This document shows, piece by piece, positions 12,700 through 23,707 of a stretch of 64,000 bases of DNA (position 1 is its first letter; each line of letters starts with the position of its first letter). This DNA comes from Panicum virgatum (Eukaryota > Streptophyta > Magnoliopsida > Poales > Poaceae). The stretch covers positions 15,610,913 through 15,674,912 of the forward strand of contig NC_053147.1 of the NCBI RefSeq assembly GCF_016808335.1. The letters run 5' to 3'. The notes under the pieces are model-generated. The model was not told the DNA's origin. It was given only the letters and a program-made list of their open reading frames with translations, and searched no databases. A program made the translations under genes and the position numbers.

Positions 12700-13010
12700 A
12701 ACAACTACTGCGCACGCGTCGGCAAGGCGTGGATCACGGTTACCTACTCTACGGCCCACCGGGCACTGGCAAGCCCACCATAATCGCTGCCTTGGCCAAC
12801 TACCTCGAATACCAGGCTTTTTTCCTAAGCAAGGACGGTGCTGTCGAGTGAGGATTGGCTGAGCGTGCTTTCGCTGCTCGTGGTGGAGTACTCTTTTCAT
12901 TATTCGTACAACGTCTATGACATCGTGCTCACACCGACCTCCTCAGCTCTTCATCGAGACCACCAGCAAGTCCATCGTCATCAAGGACCTCGACTGCTCC
13001 GATCCCTCGA
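12700..13010 (+). pseudogene. AAA-ATPase (BCS1/HSR4-like) fragment
   Basis: Two out-of-frame scraps of a plant mitochondrial-BCS1-like AAA-ATPase. The first (about 12725-12825) reads GYLLYGPPGTGK followed by AALANYLEY, the Walker A region. The residue after the invariant Lys is Pro instead of Ser/Thr, which would abolish nucleotide binding. The second (about 12945-13005) reads LFIETTSKSIVIKDLDCSD, the Walker B region, in another frame and closer to Walker A than in intact proteins. The rest of the protein is absent, so this is a relic and not a gene. Confidence 0.75.
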
Positions 13011-13780
13011 CCATTGGCCCAATATATTAGTTTGTGATAAATATTAAAATAATTAAAAGAATTTTTTAGAATGTAGGATAAATTTTTTATTGCAGCAATA
13101 AAAAAATTGTTCGAATAATACAAATTTTTTCTGGTTTGACTACCAATCACACAACCCCTTTTCCTCTCTCTCCCCGCGAATGACGGCCCACATGTTCGTT
13201 TAGGACCTCAACTTGGGGGCTCCTATACACCTTGCGGAAGATAGATAAGCTATTTATCTTTAAAGCCCATTTGGCCCAATTAGTTGTTGCAGATATGTTC
13301 AATATTTCAACAGAATCACCTCAACATTTTTCATAAATATGTTCAACATTTAATTTCGAATTGTTGAAACAGTAGAGACATGATGTTGAAATTGGAGTCA
13401 CGGAATGTTGAAAAATACTAAAATTGAAAGTTGAATAGGGCACCTTTCTCCGGCGACCGGGGCGTCTTCTTCTCCAGCGCCGGCGCGGGCGGCGCGCGGA
13501 GCAGGGCAGCACGCAGCAGCGGCGAGGCAGCACACAGGGGCGCGGGCGGCGGCGGCGCAGCATGAGGAGAGGGCGCGGCACGCGGGCGGCGGTAGCGACG
13601 CAACGCGCGAGCGGACGGCGGCGGGGTGCGGGAGAGAGAGGAAGTTAGGGTTTGAGTTGGATCCAAGGACTGTTGTTGTTTGTACAAATTTTAAACACTG
13701 GAATGTAAGTTGAAAAAAATCTTGTAGAAGATGGATATGTTTTCTGCCTCAACTTAGGCCGGAGGGTGTGCCATTAAAGA
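13011..13780. other. Intergenic; AT-rich then GC-rich island
   Basis: 13030-13140 is very AT-rich. 13280-13430 repeats TTCAAC/GTTGAA hexamers. 13440-13640 is a CGG/GCG-rich island with purine-pyrimidine bias and spurious Arg/Pro/Ala-rich frames. No protein signature was seen. Confidence 0.4.
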
Positions 13781-13782
13781 CG

Positions 13783-13893
13783 GGCCCAGGATCTAAAAAT
13801 TGGCGGCCCAGGTCGGACCGCGATTATTCTCCGCGATCCAAATTGGAGTGGGCCGAGACGGTGTTGCCCATTTTATCCGTACTCGAGTGGGCC
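13783..13893 (+). promoter_or_regulatory. Site II-type GGCCCA/TGGGCC cluster upstream of the glycosylase gene
   Basis: Four hexamers lie within 111 bp: GGCCCA at 13783-13788 and 13805-13810, TGGGCC at 13849-13854 and 13888-13893. They sit 150-260 bp before the glycosylase start codon. In plants these motifs bind TCP-type factors and mark promoters of housekeeping and growth genes. The assignment to this gene is inference from position. Confidence 0.5.
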
Positions 13894-14041
13894 GTGCTCA
13901 GGCGGGCGAGCTCAAACTATATTTGCCGTCTACACATGGCTGTCTTCATCTGGCCCGCATAGTTTTATCCCGACGGTCCCAAGCAGCTGGCTGCTCCTTT
14001 GACCTTCAACTCCGGCGCCGCCGTACGTCGCCGAGACCCTG

Positions 14042-14899
14042 ATGGGCCGGCCGGCGCGCTCCCGGTCTCCGGCCACCGTGCCGCCTCCGCCGACTACCGA
14101 ACTTCGCTCCACCAAGATCTCATTCCGCTCCCGTAAGATCGTCAAGACACCACCGGGAAAACCCCTCACAACGGCCGCCGGGGCACCACCGTTAACGGCG
14201 CCGGCGCCTTTACTTCCAGTGCTGCCGGCGCTTTCCTCGCCGGGAGCGATAGCTGCCGCGCTAAGCCACCTCCAAGCTGCGGACCCCCTCCTCTCCGCGG
14301 TCATCGCCTCCACTGAGCCCCCCACCTTCGCCGCTTCTCCCTCCCTCCCCGCATTTCACTCCCTCGCACGCTCCATTCTCTACCAGCAGCTCGCGACCGC
14401 CGCCGCCAACGCCATCTATGCTCGTTTCCTCGAACTCCTCCCTGCCGCAGTCTCCGACGGGGTAACCCCTGCCGCGGTCCTTGCCCTCGCCACTGCCGAC
14501 CTGCGCACCATCGGCGTCTCCGGCCGCAAGGCCTCCTACCTCCACGACCTCGCGACCAGATTCGCAGCCGGGGAGCTTTCTGATTCCGCCGTCGCCGCCA
14601 TGGACGAATCTGCGCTCCTCGCCGAGCTCACCAAAGTGAAAGGCGTTGGCGAGTGGACAGTCCACATGTTCATGATCTCGCTGCAGCGCCCCGACGTGCT
14701 TCCGTGCGGCGACCTTGGCGTTCGTAAGGGCGTGCAGGAGCTGTACAACTTGAAGACCCTGCCCAAGCCAGAGGAGATGGCGGCATTGTGCGAGCGGTGG
14801 AGGCCCTACCGGTCAGTCGGCGCGTGGTACATGTGGCGCCTCATGGAGAGCAAGGGCGCTGCAGCCAAGAAGAAGAAGAAGGGTAATGCGAGCTCTTAG
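14042..14899 (+). CDS. DNA-3-methyladenine glycosylase (AlkA-like, HhH-GPD)
   Basis: A 285-residue base-excision-repair enzyme that cleaves the N-glycosidic bond of alkylated purines such as 3-methyladenine. The N-terminal 75 residues are Pro/Ala/Ser-rich with basic patches (RSRSP, RSRK), fitting a nuclear or organelle targeting region. The catalytic fold covers about residues 90-270: FHSLARSILYQQLA opens it, and the helix-hairpin-helix is LTKVKGVGEWTVHMF near residue 200. The Gly/Pro-rich loop with the catalytic Asp is CGDLGVRKG near residue 225. WRPYRSVGAWYMWRLME closes it, followed by a Lys-rich tail (AAKKKKKG). The frame is uninterrupted with no intron and strongly GC-rich third positions. 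The first ATG of the frame is used. Intact and probably functional; the exact substrate range cannot be read from sequence. Confidence 0.93.
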   Translation: MGRPARSRSPATVPPPPTTELRSTKISFRSRKIVKTPPGKPLTTAAGAPPLTAPAPLLPVLPALSSPGAIAAALSHLQAADPLLSAVIASTEPPTFAASPSLPAFHSLARSILYQQLATAAANAIYARFLELLPAAVSDGVTPAAVLALATADLRTIGVSGRKASYLHDLATRFAAGELSDSAVAAMDESALLAELTKVKGVGEWTVHMFMISLQRPDVLPCGDLGVRKGVQELYNLKTLPKPEEMAALCERWRPYRSVGAWYMWRLMESKGAAAKKKKKGNASS

Positions 14900-15242
14900 T
14901 TAGGTATGTAATGTCAATATGCCATGTATGTCATGATCTTATGTATTTGCTGTCCCAGGTTGTTAGATTTAATCATTTAGATGATTCTGGGGTAGACGGT
15001 GACCAAGATTTGTGAATTGTTGCGGCTCTGTCTGTCCTTGCAGAGCTGCAACCGAAGTCAATTGCTAACACGCTTGCCATTGTATTAGATATTCAAAATC
15101 GATGCTACTATGCTTGTAAGCTTGTACCGCTGAGCATAATAATTTGAGGGTTTCTTTCCTGATTCTTGTTTAGAGAAACAGGAATTTTGTTGTTGGAAAA
15201 TGATACGGATTTGTGCTTTCATATATGCCATTCCATATCATT
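14900..15242 (+). other. Likely 3' untranslated region of the glycosylase gene
   Basis: AT-rich sequence directly after the TAG stop with T-rich and TTGT motifs typical of plant 3' ends, and no open frame of note. The polyadenylation site cannot be placed with confidence. Confidence 0.4.
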
Positions 15243-15250
15243 ATTTAGTC

Positions 15251-15411
15251 CAGGGGCGGAGCCAGGAATTTTTTTCATTATTAGGGGGGGGGGGCAACCA
15301 TGCTAATTTATATAAAAATTTAATCAAAATTCAAATTTTCAATGTAAATTTGGGAGCCATAGGGGGGGGGGGGGGGGCAGGCCCCTGCCCACCCCCCTGT
15401 CTACGCCCCTG
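15251..15411. mobile_element. hAT-type MITE, 161 bp
   Basis: Terminal inverted repeats CAGGGGCG (15251-15258) and CGCCCCTG (15404-15411) are flanked by a perfect 8-bp direct repeat ATTTAGTC (15243-15250 and 15412-15419). An 8-bp target duplication is the mark of the hAT superfamily. Inside are two long G runs. It is too short to encode a transposase and must have been moved by another element. It lies about 350 bp downstream of the glycosylase gene. Confidence 0.9.
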
Positions 15412-15419
15412 ATTTAGTC

Positions 15420-16574
15420 ATGACTTGATTGTGGATCTTAGACCAGTAGGTGCAAAATAGTTGGAATAATGTTTCAGAACCAGTCTGTGTTGCTGTCTTG
15501 ATTCTACAGTTACACCATCTTGTTTCACTTTATGCACTGAGGATTCTTTAACAGTGACTGTTGGTGGACTAGAATGTACATGATTCTAGCATTTGGTTCT
15601 TTGCGTCGTTCTTGAGCACAATCTAGCGATCTCTCTTTTCGAGCCCGATGCCAAAAAACAGTGGCCAGCTAAAGCAAATTTTGGAGGCAACAGAATGCTA
15701 CAAGGCACAACTTTTTAATTAACATAAATACATGATTTTACATCTTCATAACTTAGCTTAAGGAGATAATGTATACAGGGGGTTTATGAATGTAAACTAG
15801 ATCCTAAGACAACAAGGAGACTTAACATTGCTCATTACCTACTATATACATATACACAATCTTTCATCATTTTATTCTCCAACCAGAATTGGATTACTTT
15901 GCTTCCTTCTAGAACCTAAGTGGATCATAGTTTCTTGGAACTTCTGTTTCAGCCCACTTGAGCTTCTGATGCTTCAACCTGGAAACAAAAGCAAACAAAC
16001 ACAACGTCAGTTCATCTAAGTGCTGAACATTTCTTCTAATTTTTAATCAAGTCTGCTTGTACTGATTTAGCTGCTACTACGGTTGTAGTAAGGCATTGCA
16101 TCTGCAAAACCACCCTCGAAATAAAACAAAAAGAAAAGGACATGAAAGAGAGCAAAGAAACTAGCCAACTCAAAGCATGCCCAGGAGTGGACGCAGACCT
16201 GCACTGCTCAAAAGGCCAGGGGGACAAACTTTTTGGCAATAGGTTAAGTTATACGAGAACTGCATGTCGGCTGCAAGCTGCATACACTATGGAAGGAGGA
16301 GATTTTTCTGAAAGTACTTGGTACATGATTAGTGGGCATCAGAGGACAAAGACCAAGTAATTAGACCCTGATCCTTTTTCTGAATGCCTAAGGATGTCTG
16401 TAGTTTGGCGCATAGAAAGTTGATGAGGTCAATCATGAGTGAAAAGCTAACGAACATAAAATAATTAGATGCCCTCAAGTCTGTGAGTTCAGGTGTTTAC
16501 CCATCGGTGATTGTTAATTAAAGAAAGTATGGTAGTCACTATGCTTAGCTGCAGCCTGCTGTTTGTGACTATCA
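15420..16574. other. Downstream region of the RADIALIS-like gene, no separate gene seen
   Basis: AT-rich sequence with no recognisable coding region. Genes of the RADIALIS-like family often carry an intron at or after the stop codon, so part of this stretch could be 3' untranslated sequence of the minus-strand gene. I cannot place splice sites with confidence. Confidence 0.35.
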
Positions 16575-16916
16575 CTAACTAGCATGCTTATCAATACAGA
16601 ACAAAGCATCTTCTGTTATTTGTTGCCAGTTTGCTTTGGAAGTGTCATGGACTTTACCTCCGGTCCAGAATCCCTGTGTCTTGTACTTGGGGTACGTAAC
16701 CCGCCCTGACTCAATCATCTTGACGTCGTCGACAAGATCTTCATAGTGGCAGCGCACCTCCTCAGCAGACTTGGTGCCTCCCATGGCGCTGGACACCTTG
16801 TCCCACAGGTTGGGCGCACCCTCACCATAGTAGGCGAGTGCCTCTTCAAACATCTTGTTCTCTTTCAGGCTCCACGTTGAGTTGGAATTGGGAGAGGAGC
16901 TCCGTGATCCAGCCAT
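16575..16916 (-). CDS. RADIALIS-like single-MYB (SANT) protein
   Basis: A 113-residue small MYB-related protein of the RADIALIS/RSM group. These act as nuclear competitors of larger MYB partners in development and hormone responses. After a Ser-rich start, the single SANT domain spans about residues 13-68. It has the three spaced aromatic residues (W14 in STWSLKEN, W38 in NLWDKV, and Y57 in VRCHYEDLV, where the third helix has the family's Y for W substitution). KMIESGRVTYPKYK follows, which is the hallmark of the subfamily. The C-terminal 40 residues (FWTGGKVHDTSK...) are longer than in Antirrhinum RAD. The gene is a single exon here. A TATA box lies 133 bp upstream of the ATG. Intact. Confidence 0.92.
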   Translation of the reverse strand: MAGSRSSSPNSNSTWSLKENKMFEEALAYYGEGAPNLWDKVSSAMGGTKSAEEVRCHYEDLVDDVKMIESGRVTYPKYKTQGFWTGGKVHDTSKANWQQITEDALFCIDKHAS

Positions 16917-17048
16917 CTTTGGAGTATCCTTGGTAAGATACTGAACCTGGTGGGTTGGTGCTAAGGTTTACTGTATCTAGTGTCTAGACTGAAGTCTTTT
17001 GCTCTTCAGAAGCTCTTATGGTTTGGTTTCTCTTGTCATAAGGTCTGC

Positions 17049-17056
17049 TATTTATA
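17049..17056 (-). promoter_or_regulatory. TATA box of the RADIALIS-like gene
   Basis: TATAAATA on the minus strand, within GGCCTATAAATAGC, about 135 bp before the start codon. This predicts a transcription start near 17020 and a 5' leader of about 100 bases. Confidence 0.7.
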
Positions 17057-17059
17057 GGC

Positions 17060-19756
17060 CCTGAGGTTGCCTGCTGCGTGTGTGAGCTGTAAGTTGTATG
17101 GAATCATGATTGTTGAGTAAAGGCGGCTGAGGAGAATAAGGTTCGCTGGTTTCAGAGCCAAGGGACATGGAGAGTGTGTGATCTAAATTCGAAGAGTAGA
17201 ATGTCTATGTTTTCTTAAACCTCTTAATCTTTTTGTGTTGAGATGACTGGTGGTGCATGATGCAAAGATACAGTATCAGAGGAATGGTTCTTTGTGTCTC
17301 AAGCTTATGGCCATAGAACCTGTGAGTTCATCTGCTGTTAAAGTTAAATGACTTTTTGCAAGCACTTCATCACCCTTTTCTAGCACATCAAGCCTGTGTC
17401 TGAACTTGTAGGTGTGTAAAGCTCACGAATAGTGGTCATTCTGCTTCGGAAGGGAAAAGCTCTAGGTTCTGGTCTGCCTGTGTGTTTCACACAACCGAGA
17501 TGGAGCTGACCTGATCTGGAGTCTGGACACCCCATTTCAGCAGACCTGATCATTTGAGCCTACTGAGGAAATGTAACAGCTGTTCATCACAGGTCACTTG
17601 GCTGCACGCGTGGAGTGCTTCTTGCTGCAAAATTAGGACTTGCATGGCAACATATCTCCTCAGTCCAAAGCATTACCATGGTATCATTACTCCTTTTAAG
17701 ACATCAAAACAATTTAAGTTCAAGCAAATAGCCATATACGCACTTCTGGATACATGCATGGAAGATGAAAGGAGATGAAGCTTTCTCCAGATCAGTGATA
17801 AAGTAATGGCTCCTATATTTGGCTCAAGCTCTGATCAAACTTCTACTTTCCAGGTGGCAATGCAGACAAAAGAGAGGGCAGCTATTGTATCCAGCAGCTG
17901 CTTTGTATGCTTCGTATCCAGCAGCAGCTGCAGAGAAAAGGATGGTGCTGGGCATGCATGGGCATATAATCCAACTAAGTTACATGCTGGCCCTGCTCTG
18001 TAAGTAGTAACTGCTTAATCCCTTAGTGATTAGATTGACGTATTGATTTGCCTCTCCTTAAGAGGCTGGTATTATGCTATGAGTTGGCCGAGCAATTTTG
18101 CAGTATTATGCTTCGTCTTCTTCACCAAGGAGATTGTCTGTAAAGGTTTTAACTTTTGCATGGCGAGTGAATGGAAATCTGAAGCCTAGCCTTTTGCGTA
18201 CCTGAAACGGCTTGATCTGGGCTGCATTCATGCCCCCGTGCAGCATGCAAGATTGGAAGAATATGTGTCAAAGGGTGGCATGCTGAACCCCTTTCGGACT
18301 GAGAATACGTTTCACTTGTTGGCAGGGTGCCTCGGAAGAGGGAATTGGATATGTTCTCTAGGGTCCATGCTAAATGCTAAAACATCAGTATTTATTAGGT
18401 CATGTGTGATGCTTGCTACTTATGGCTTGTTGCATGTGAAAACCCACATCAGTAAATATTTATTAGGTCAAGCCTGATGCTTGCAAGATGCTGGCCTTGC
18501 AGAATGGAGGCCCACATTGTCTTTACTGTCTGAAATACGAGACTGGATGCCTGAGAACACAGAGCTCGTAAAATGTGCGTATCAGCCAATAGGCTTCGTG
18601 GCCGTGCCTGTAAGATGCTCTGAAGGACGTGCTTCCTGAAAAGTCAGAACTGCAAAGGTGCGCAAACCAAAACTATGATTGAATGCTTCCACGCTTCAGA
18701 GTTCCCAGACTCTTGCATCTACTTCATAGTCTATTATTTAGATTGTCAATTAGCATATCAGTTTGATGTATCTGATCAGAGAGTGATCTCCCAACATGTT
18801 CCTAATGACATCCTAATCCGTGGTTCAGAAAAGAACACGCTAAAAATGCTGTACTTGGAACAAGAACATGCAGGTCTTCAGAAGTACTTTGCAATATGAT
18901 TTATAGTTCACTGGAGTATGGGGATAACAAGATGTGGGCTAAGAACATCCATTCTTTTTCACCGTATATCTCTTCGCAATCTCAGCCATCTGGTGTACAA
19001 TTCATAGAACATATTCTTAAGGAGATAAGCAGACGGTGAGTGCTCCTGGGGACCAAAGGAATATATCTGTGGGTATATGTAACTTTTCATCTCCAATGAT
19101 CCTGGAAAGATAACTGACTACATTCCAATCTTGTTCCCAGCTTGTTCGTGGAATTATCATACTGTCTCGTGCAAGAAGATTTGATTTGCTGCCACTTGAC
19201 CTGTCCAGAGGCTACCATTTCTTCATTCAGATGGACTAGCGTGGAAGGCTTGCATCCATCGGATCGGTCTTGATTCTTGCGGCATGGATCAAGCCATCAG
19301 GAGATCGCTCCCATGGAATAATATCTTCACAAAAGGCCATCGGAAAGATGCAGGATTCCCATTGATATTTTGAACCATACGGGCAAGGCTTTCAGGGAGA
19401 TGCTGGGTAGTGAAATGGAGGCTTCTTCCATGCACTCTACGAGCGTGTCTGAAAATTTAAGGCTATTGTTGGTATGTACACCTTCACATATGGGCTGTTA
19501 CGACATATCGATTGTGACAAGATACTTCAAATCTTGAATCTGTATTTGCATGCTGTCCTGTAAAATTGGAGATTCTGGATCAAGTATACTGTGTTATTTT
19601 CAAATGAAAAGGGGGAATTGTATTGGAACGAGAAGAATATTGGTTTTCAAAAGAAGAATATATTATTCCAAAGCTTTTTGTGTACAGAGATGTTTTGATT
19701 GGTTCCTGCAATTCTTCTGACGTTGAAGTTTCAGAGCACGCACTGGCTGTGACTCT
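17060..19756. other. Intergenic, no gene recognised
   Basis: About 2.7 kb without a recognisable gene. At 18387-18479 a segment containing TATTTATTAGGTCA and TGATGCTTGC occurs twice with small changes, a degenerate tandem duplication. Short open frames have no family resemblance that I recognise. Confidence 0.4.
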
Positions 19757-19910
19757 GGAGTGCAATGAGCAGTTTTGTGCAAACGTGCAAGCGGCAGCTA
19801 CGGCATGCTCGATGCACATCCGATGGCGAGTCGTCATTATTCACTTAACCCCTCCCACGTGGTAACGTTGGATAGAAAAACAAATGCTAATAACCCCTGG
19901 AAAACGAGAA
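19757..19910 (+). repeat. Left terminal inverted repeat of the MULE
   Basis: Matches the reverse complement of 23560-23707. The outer 80 bp are the best conserved; the inner part (CCCCTCCCACG...) drifts. Confidence 0.85.
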
Positions 19911-20219
19911 ATCTTACCGATCATGCCTCCTCTCTCGGCAGAAAGATCGCGCTATCAGCGCCTGCTTCTGCGCCGTCGCGGTTTGGTGGCCATCGCCGTC
20001 GTTCGACGGGGTGATCTGCGGCGTCGGCGTCGTCCAACTCGTCGCCCTCTTCCTTGCCGACGCAAGTGATTTGTGTCTTTCCGACGAGAGACGAGCCTCA
20101 CTAATTGCTGCATCTTCGGCCATCACCATCTCAGCGTACGTGCATCTTGTCCTTGCGTCTAGCGTCTTGGGTGAAAGAAGATCCGTACGTCGTATGGTTT
20201 TTAATTAGGAGCATGAGTT

Positions 20220-22352
20220 GTCATCAATGCTAAATCTTGATCGTTACAGCAGGATAGGTAGTATTAAATTAATGGATGAAGTTGAAGAGTTTTGTGCAAA
20301 AGGTGAGATTAATGTAATCCAGGGCACCAGTTTCAGTCCAGGCACCAATGCGACCGGCATGGACGAGAGGTAGTAATACCTACTTATTTATTGCATTAAA
20401 TTTTCTATGGTTAGACATGTAACACGAGATCTTAAAATTTTTAGAATCGAAGTACCTTGCGATAATTTAGATGATGTCAGAGACGGTTATAAGGATGATG
20501 GATTTAGAACGCCAACGAAGAAAGCGAGTGTCCCTAAGGTGAGTATATTTTTTATTTAAAAAGTATACGTTTACAATATGTTTATATGATTTTTTTTGTT
20601 TATATTATATAATTATTTATTCACAACTGATATTCATATTATGTGGTTTTAAAGGTAGGGATGCTATTCGATGATGTGGAATCAGTACAGGAGTTTTACA
20701 TGAACTATGCACATGACATCGGATTTTCTGTTCGTATCGGTCAACAAAAACTGGATGACAATGGAGTGGTTCTGTGGAAGCGGTTCTTATGCGCAAGGCA
20801 AGGATATAGAAAACAACAAACTACCGCACCTGTGGATCGAACCAAGAAGAATAAGAAGGCGCAAAATACTAGAGAAACTAGATGTGGATGTGAAGCTTAC
20901 ATGTATTTTAAGCGCAATAGTGAAGGCAAATACAAGATAGGAGAGAAGATAGAAAGTTATGTTTGGTTATTTCAGACCTTCCTACGGGCAATAGGAGAGA
21001 AGCATCATAAACTCATTATAACAGATGAGGATGCTAGTATGAGGGCTGCTATAGCCAGTGTTCTTAAGTACCATGCCTAGGTTGTGCATGTGGCACATAA
21101 TGAAAAAATTTCCCAAGAAAATTGGTCCTCATTTATTACAGGATGAAGAATTTTGGAAAAGGGTTAACTTATGCGTATGGGGTTCAGAAACAACAGAAGA
21201 GTTTGAGAGCAGATGGCTTGCTTTACTGTCAGATTATAATTTGGGGAACAACGATTGGTTGGAGGGAAGGTACCGCATTCGGGAGTCATGGATCCCAGCA
21301 TATTTTAAAGATATTTGGCTTGGAGGCATTCTTCGAACCACATCAAGATCGGAGAGTGCGAATTCATTTTTCAACCGTTTTATAGGTCGTAAGCTTGCAT
21401 TAATTGAGTTTTGGCTCTGGTTTGACACAGCTTTGCAATGCCAGCGTCAAGAAGAACTGATACATGATAACACAACCCTGCATACAAACCCTACTCTATT
21501 GACTACATGGGAAATTGAGAAACATGGTAGCTATGTTTTCACACATGAGGTTTTTGAAATATTTCAGGAAGAGGTGTTAGCTGCAAGGGAGTATTGTGAT
21601 ATCCAGAGCACAACTGAATTGGAGGGTAGAAAAATTGTTACCATGACCGACAACTATAGAAGAATTAGAGAGGTAATTTGCTTTAGCACCGAGCAGATAT
21701 ATAAGTGCTCGTGCATGCTTTTTGAGTCCATTGGAATACCTTGTCGTCATATCATATCATACGCATGTTTAGAGGTGCAAGACTAAATGAAATTCCACAG
21801 CACTACATCACGAAAAGATGGATGAAAAATTGTAAAAAGGTAAACTTCTGTACATACATATATGGTTGCACATGTATTTATTCGTAGCTGATATTTTTTT
21901 ACTCTTCTTTCAGAAACCATGCATTTGATAGCGATGGTAATTTATTAGTGGAGAAGGCCACTAGTTCTATGGTTGCATCTATGAGAAGGAAGATGTCAAG
22001 CGCACAGAATAAATTTGAAGATATTTTTCAAAGGGCGAAAACATCAGAAGAAGGTATAGATGTTTTGATACAAAACCTGGAATCACTTTCCCTGTTGTTT
22101 GATCCTAGCACTCAGACTAGACAACAGGAACAGAAAAATTTTATTGGCTGTAGCATTCCTAATGACGTGCAGGTTCACCCACCTAATGACATTCGCGCAA
22201 AGGGAAAGTGCAAGAGAATATTGGGACATGCAGACCAAAACAAAAGGCAAAAAGATTCGGGTTCACGTAAGTGCACGATATGCAAAGATGTCGGGCATGA
22301 TAGACGTTATTGTCCAAAGAAAGAATCAAGGGCTGATACACATGAAAGCTGA
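20220..22352 (+). pseudogene. MULE transposase, FAR1/FHY3-related, internally deleted
   Basis: Exon-like pieces read in order. A short acidic N-terminus (about 20220-20541, two small exons) comes first. The FAR1 DNA-binding domain (from 20643) has GMLFDDVESVQEFYMNYAHDIGF and the KRFLCAR/RCGCEAYM zinc-ligand segments. The transposase core has SYVWLFQTFLRAIG and IITDEDASM with the second catalytic Asp, then RLCMWHIMKK and SESANSFFNRF. A SWIM zinc finger (CSC...GIPCRHII) and, in a last exon (about 21925-22352), a CCHC knuckle (CTICKDVGHDRRYC) follow. Between KYKIGEKI and SYVWLF the region that should carry the first catalytic Asp (the DTTYKTN-type motif) is deleted. Frameshifts lie near 21077 and 21765. 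The element cannot be autonomous. Confidence 0.87.
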
Positions 22353-23233
22353 AGCCTGAACTGCAATTTGTTCATTATCTCTTCCTGCTACATAGAAAAA
22401 TAGCATCTCAGATTTGTTTTCAGTATGGAACACTATAATCCTTTGAGTTTTGATCGCCCTCTTCATTGTTATGAATGCTACATATGCTATCTCATATTGC
22501 CTCTTCACTGCTTACATATTCTTAGAAATAATCACCTTCTCTACAAATGCAGTTATGGCAAAATGAACTTGAAACTCATCACTATTGCCAAAATTGATCA
22601 GCTTCACACATTCTTGCTCAATTATGCATTACAATTTGATGTTAAAAATCAAATAACTCAATTTGTCGAAGCTTACAACCAAACTTGCACACACAACTAA
22701 ACACCATACAGTTCACCATACAGCTTACAACCAAAACACTTTCAAATTGTTTCAGTACTACAAGTACAAGGATCATTCAGGCTACCAAACAGTTTCAGGT
22801 TGCTGGTTTCAGAAACCACCAATGTGTGCAACTGTGCACTGATCATGACCAGAATAAGATTGGCAGCAATTCATTTATCTGAAACCTCCTCTTCTTGCCC
22901 ACACCGTATCTCACAGAACCATGCTAAACATAGCAAAGATCAAGGATGGCTACTAGTAGAAGCAAGTCACTTCATCTGTCGCAAATGACACAGGAGTACG
23001 TGCATTGCAGCACGGAGTACATGGCATCAAATTTGAATTTGAGGAGCTTTGTAGCCATGCACTACTGTGTGGACGACATCAGCGGAATCAAGGATGCATC
23101 CAACAGCAAGGTTCTGTCCACCATCGACATTCAAGTTCTCCACCATCACCATCCTCGAACTCGATGAGCACCTTAAGATGGAATGGATTGGAGCCTTGTC
23201 CCACCCTGAAGGCAACCCCAGGAAGTGACGGAG

Positions 23234-23515
23234 GTAGGTGACTCGGGGCCAACGGCGGGCGGCGTCCCAGGGGAGCGGCAGAGGTCGGCGACCCAGGGGC
23301 GAGGGCGGGCGGTGTCCCAGGGGCGCGGCGGAGGTCGCCAACCCGAGGGCGACGGCGGAGGTCGGCCCTAGGGGTGGACGAGGGCGAAGAGCCCGAGGGA
23401 TGCGGCGGGCGACGCCCCTCGGAGCGGCGGAGAGCGGTGAGCCTGAGCGCCGGCGGGCGGGGAGCCGGGGAACCAGCGCGGTGGCGGTGACCAGGGCGAC
23501 GAGTCGCTCTCACAC
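23234..23515 (+). repeat. GC-rich degenerate minisatellite inside the MULE
   Basis: A run of variants of GGCGGAGGTCGGCGACCC and CCAGGGGCG repeated in loose tandem just inside the right terminal repeat. It produces long spurious Arg/Gly and Pro/Arg frames on both strands. Its base composition differs sharply from the AT-rich transposase gene. Confidence 0.65.
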
Positions 23516-23559
23516 CGATGCGATGGGGGATCTGTAGACTGATTTGTGGTGGATCATTT

Positions 23560-23707
23560 TTCCTAGGGGGTTTTTCGCATTATGCTCATTGGGCTGCGGG
23601 TACTAAGCGGGAGGGGCTTATTGTAAAACTCGACTCGCCGTCGGATGTGCATCGAACGTGCCGTAGCTGCCGCTTGCACGTTTGCACAAAACCGCTCATT
23701 GCACTCC
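23560..23707 (-). repeat. Right terminal inverted repeat of the MULE
   Basis: Reverse-complement partner of 19757-19910. The two arms are clearly diverged, indicating an old insertion. Confidence 0.85.

Larger units (their letters stand above)
19757..23707 (+). mobile_element. Mutator-like element (MULE, FAR1/Jittery type), defective
   Basis: About 3.95 kb bounded by long imperfect inverted repeats. The left arm (19757-19910) and right arm (23560-23707) share blocks such as TGCAATGAGC, TTTTGTGCAAACGTGCAAG, CGGCAGCTACGGCA and CGATGCACATCCGA in opposite orientation. It encodes a FAR1-type transposase with lesions. I could not identify a clear 9-bp target duplication, so the outermost bases are uncertain by a few positions. 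Between the transposase and the right arm lie 1.2 kb of spacer and a GC-rich repeat block. Confidence 0.88.

Noticed and set aside
23238..23537. Arg/Gly-rich frame near the right arm of the MULE
   Set aside because: Translation of the GC-rich minisatellite; opposite strand is equally open.
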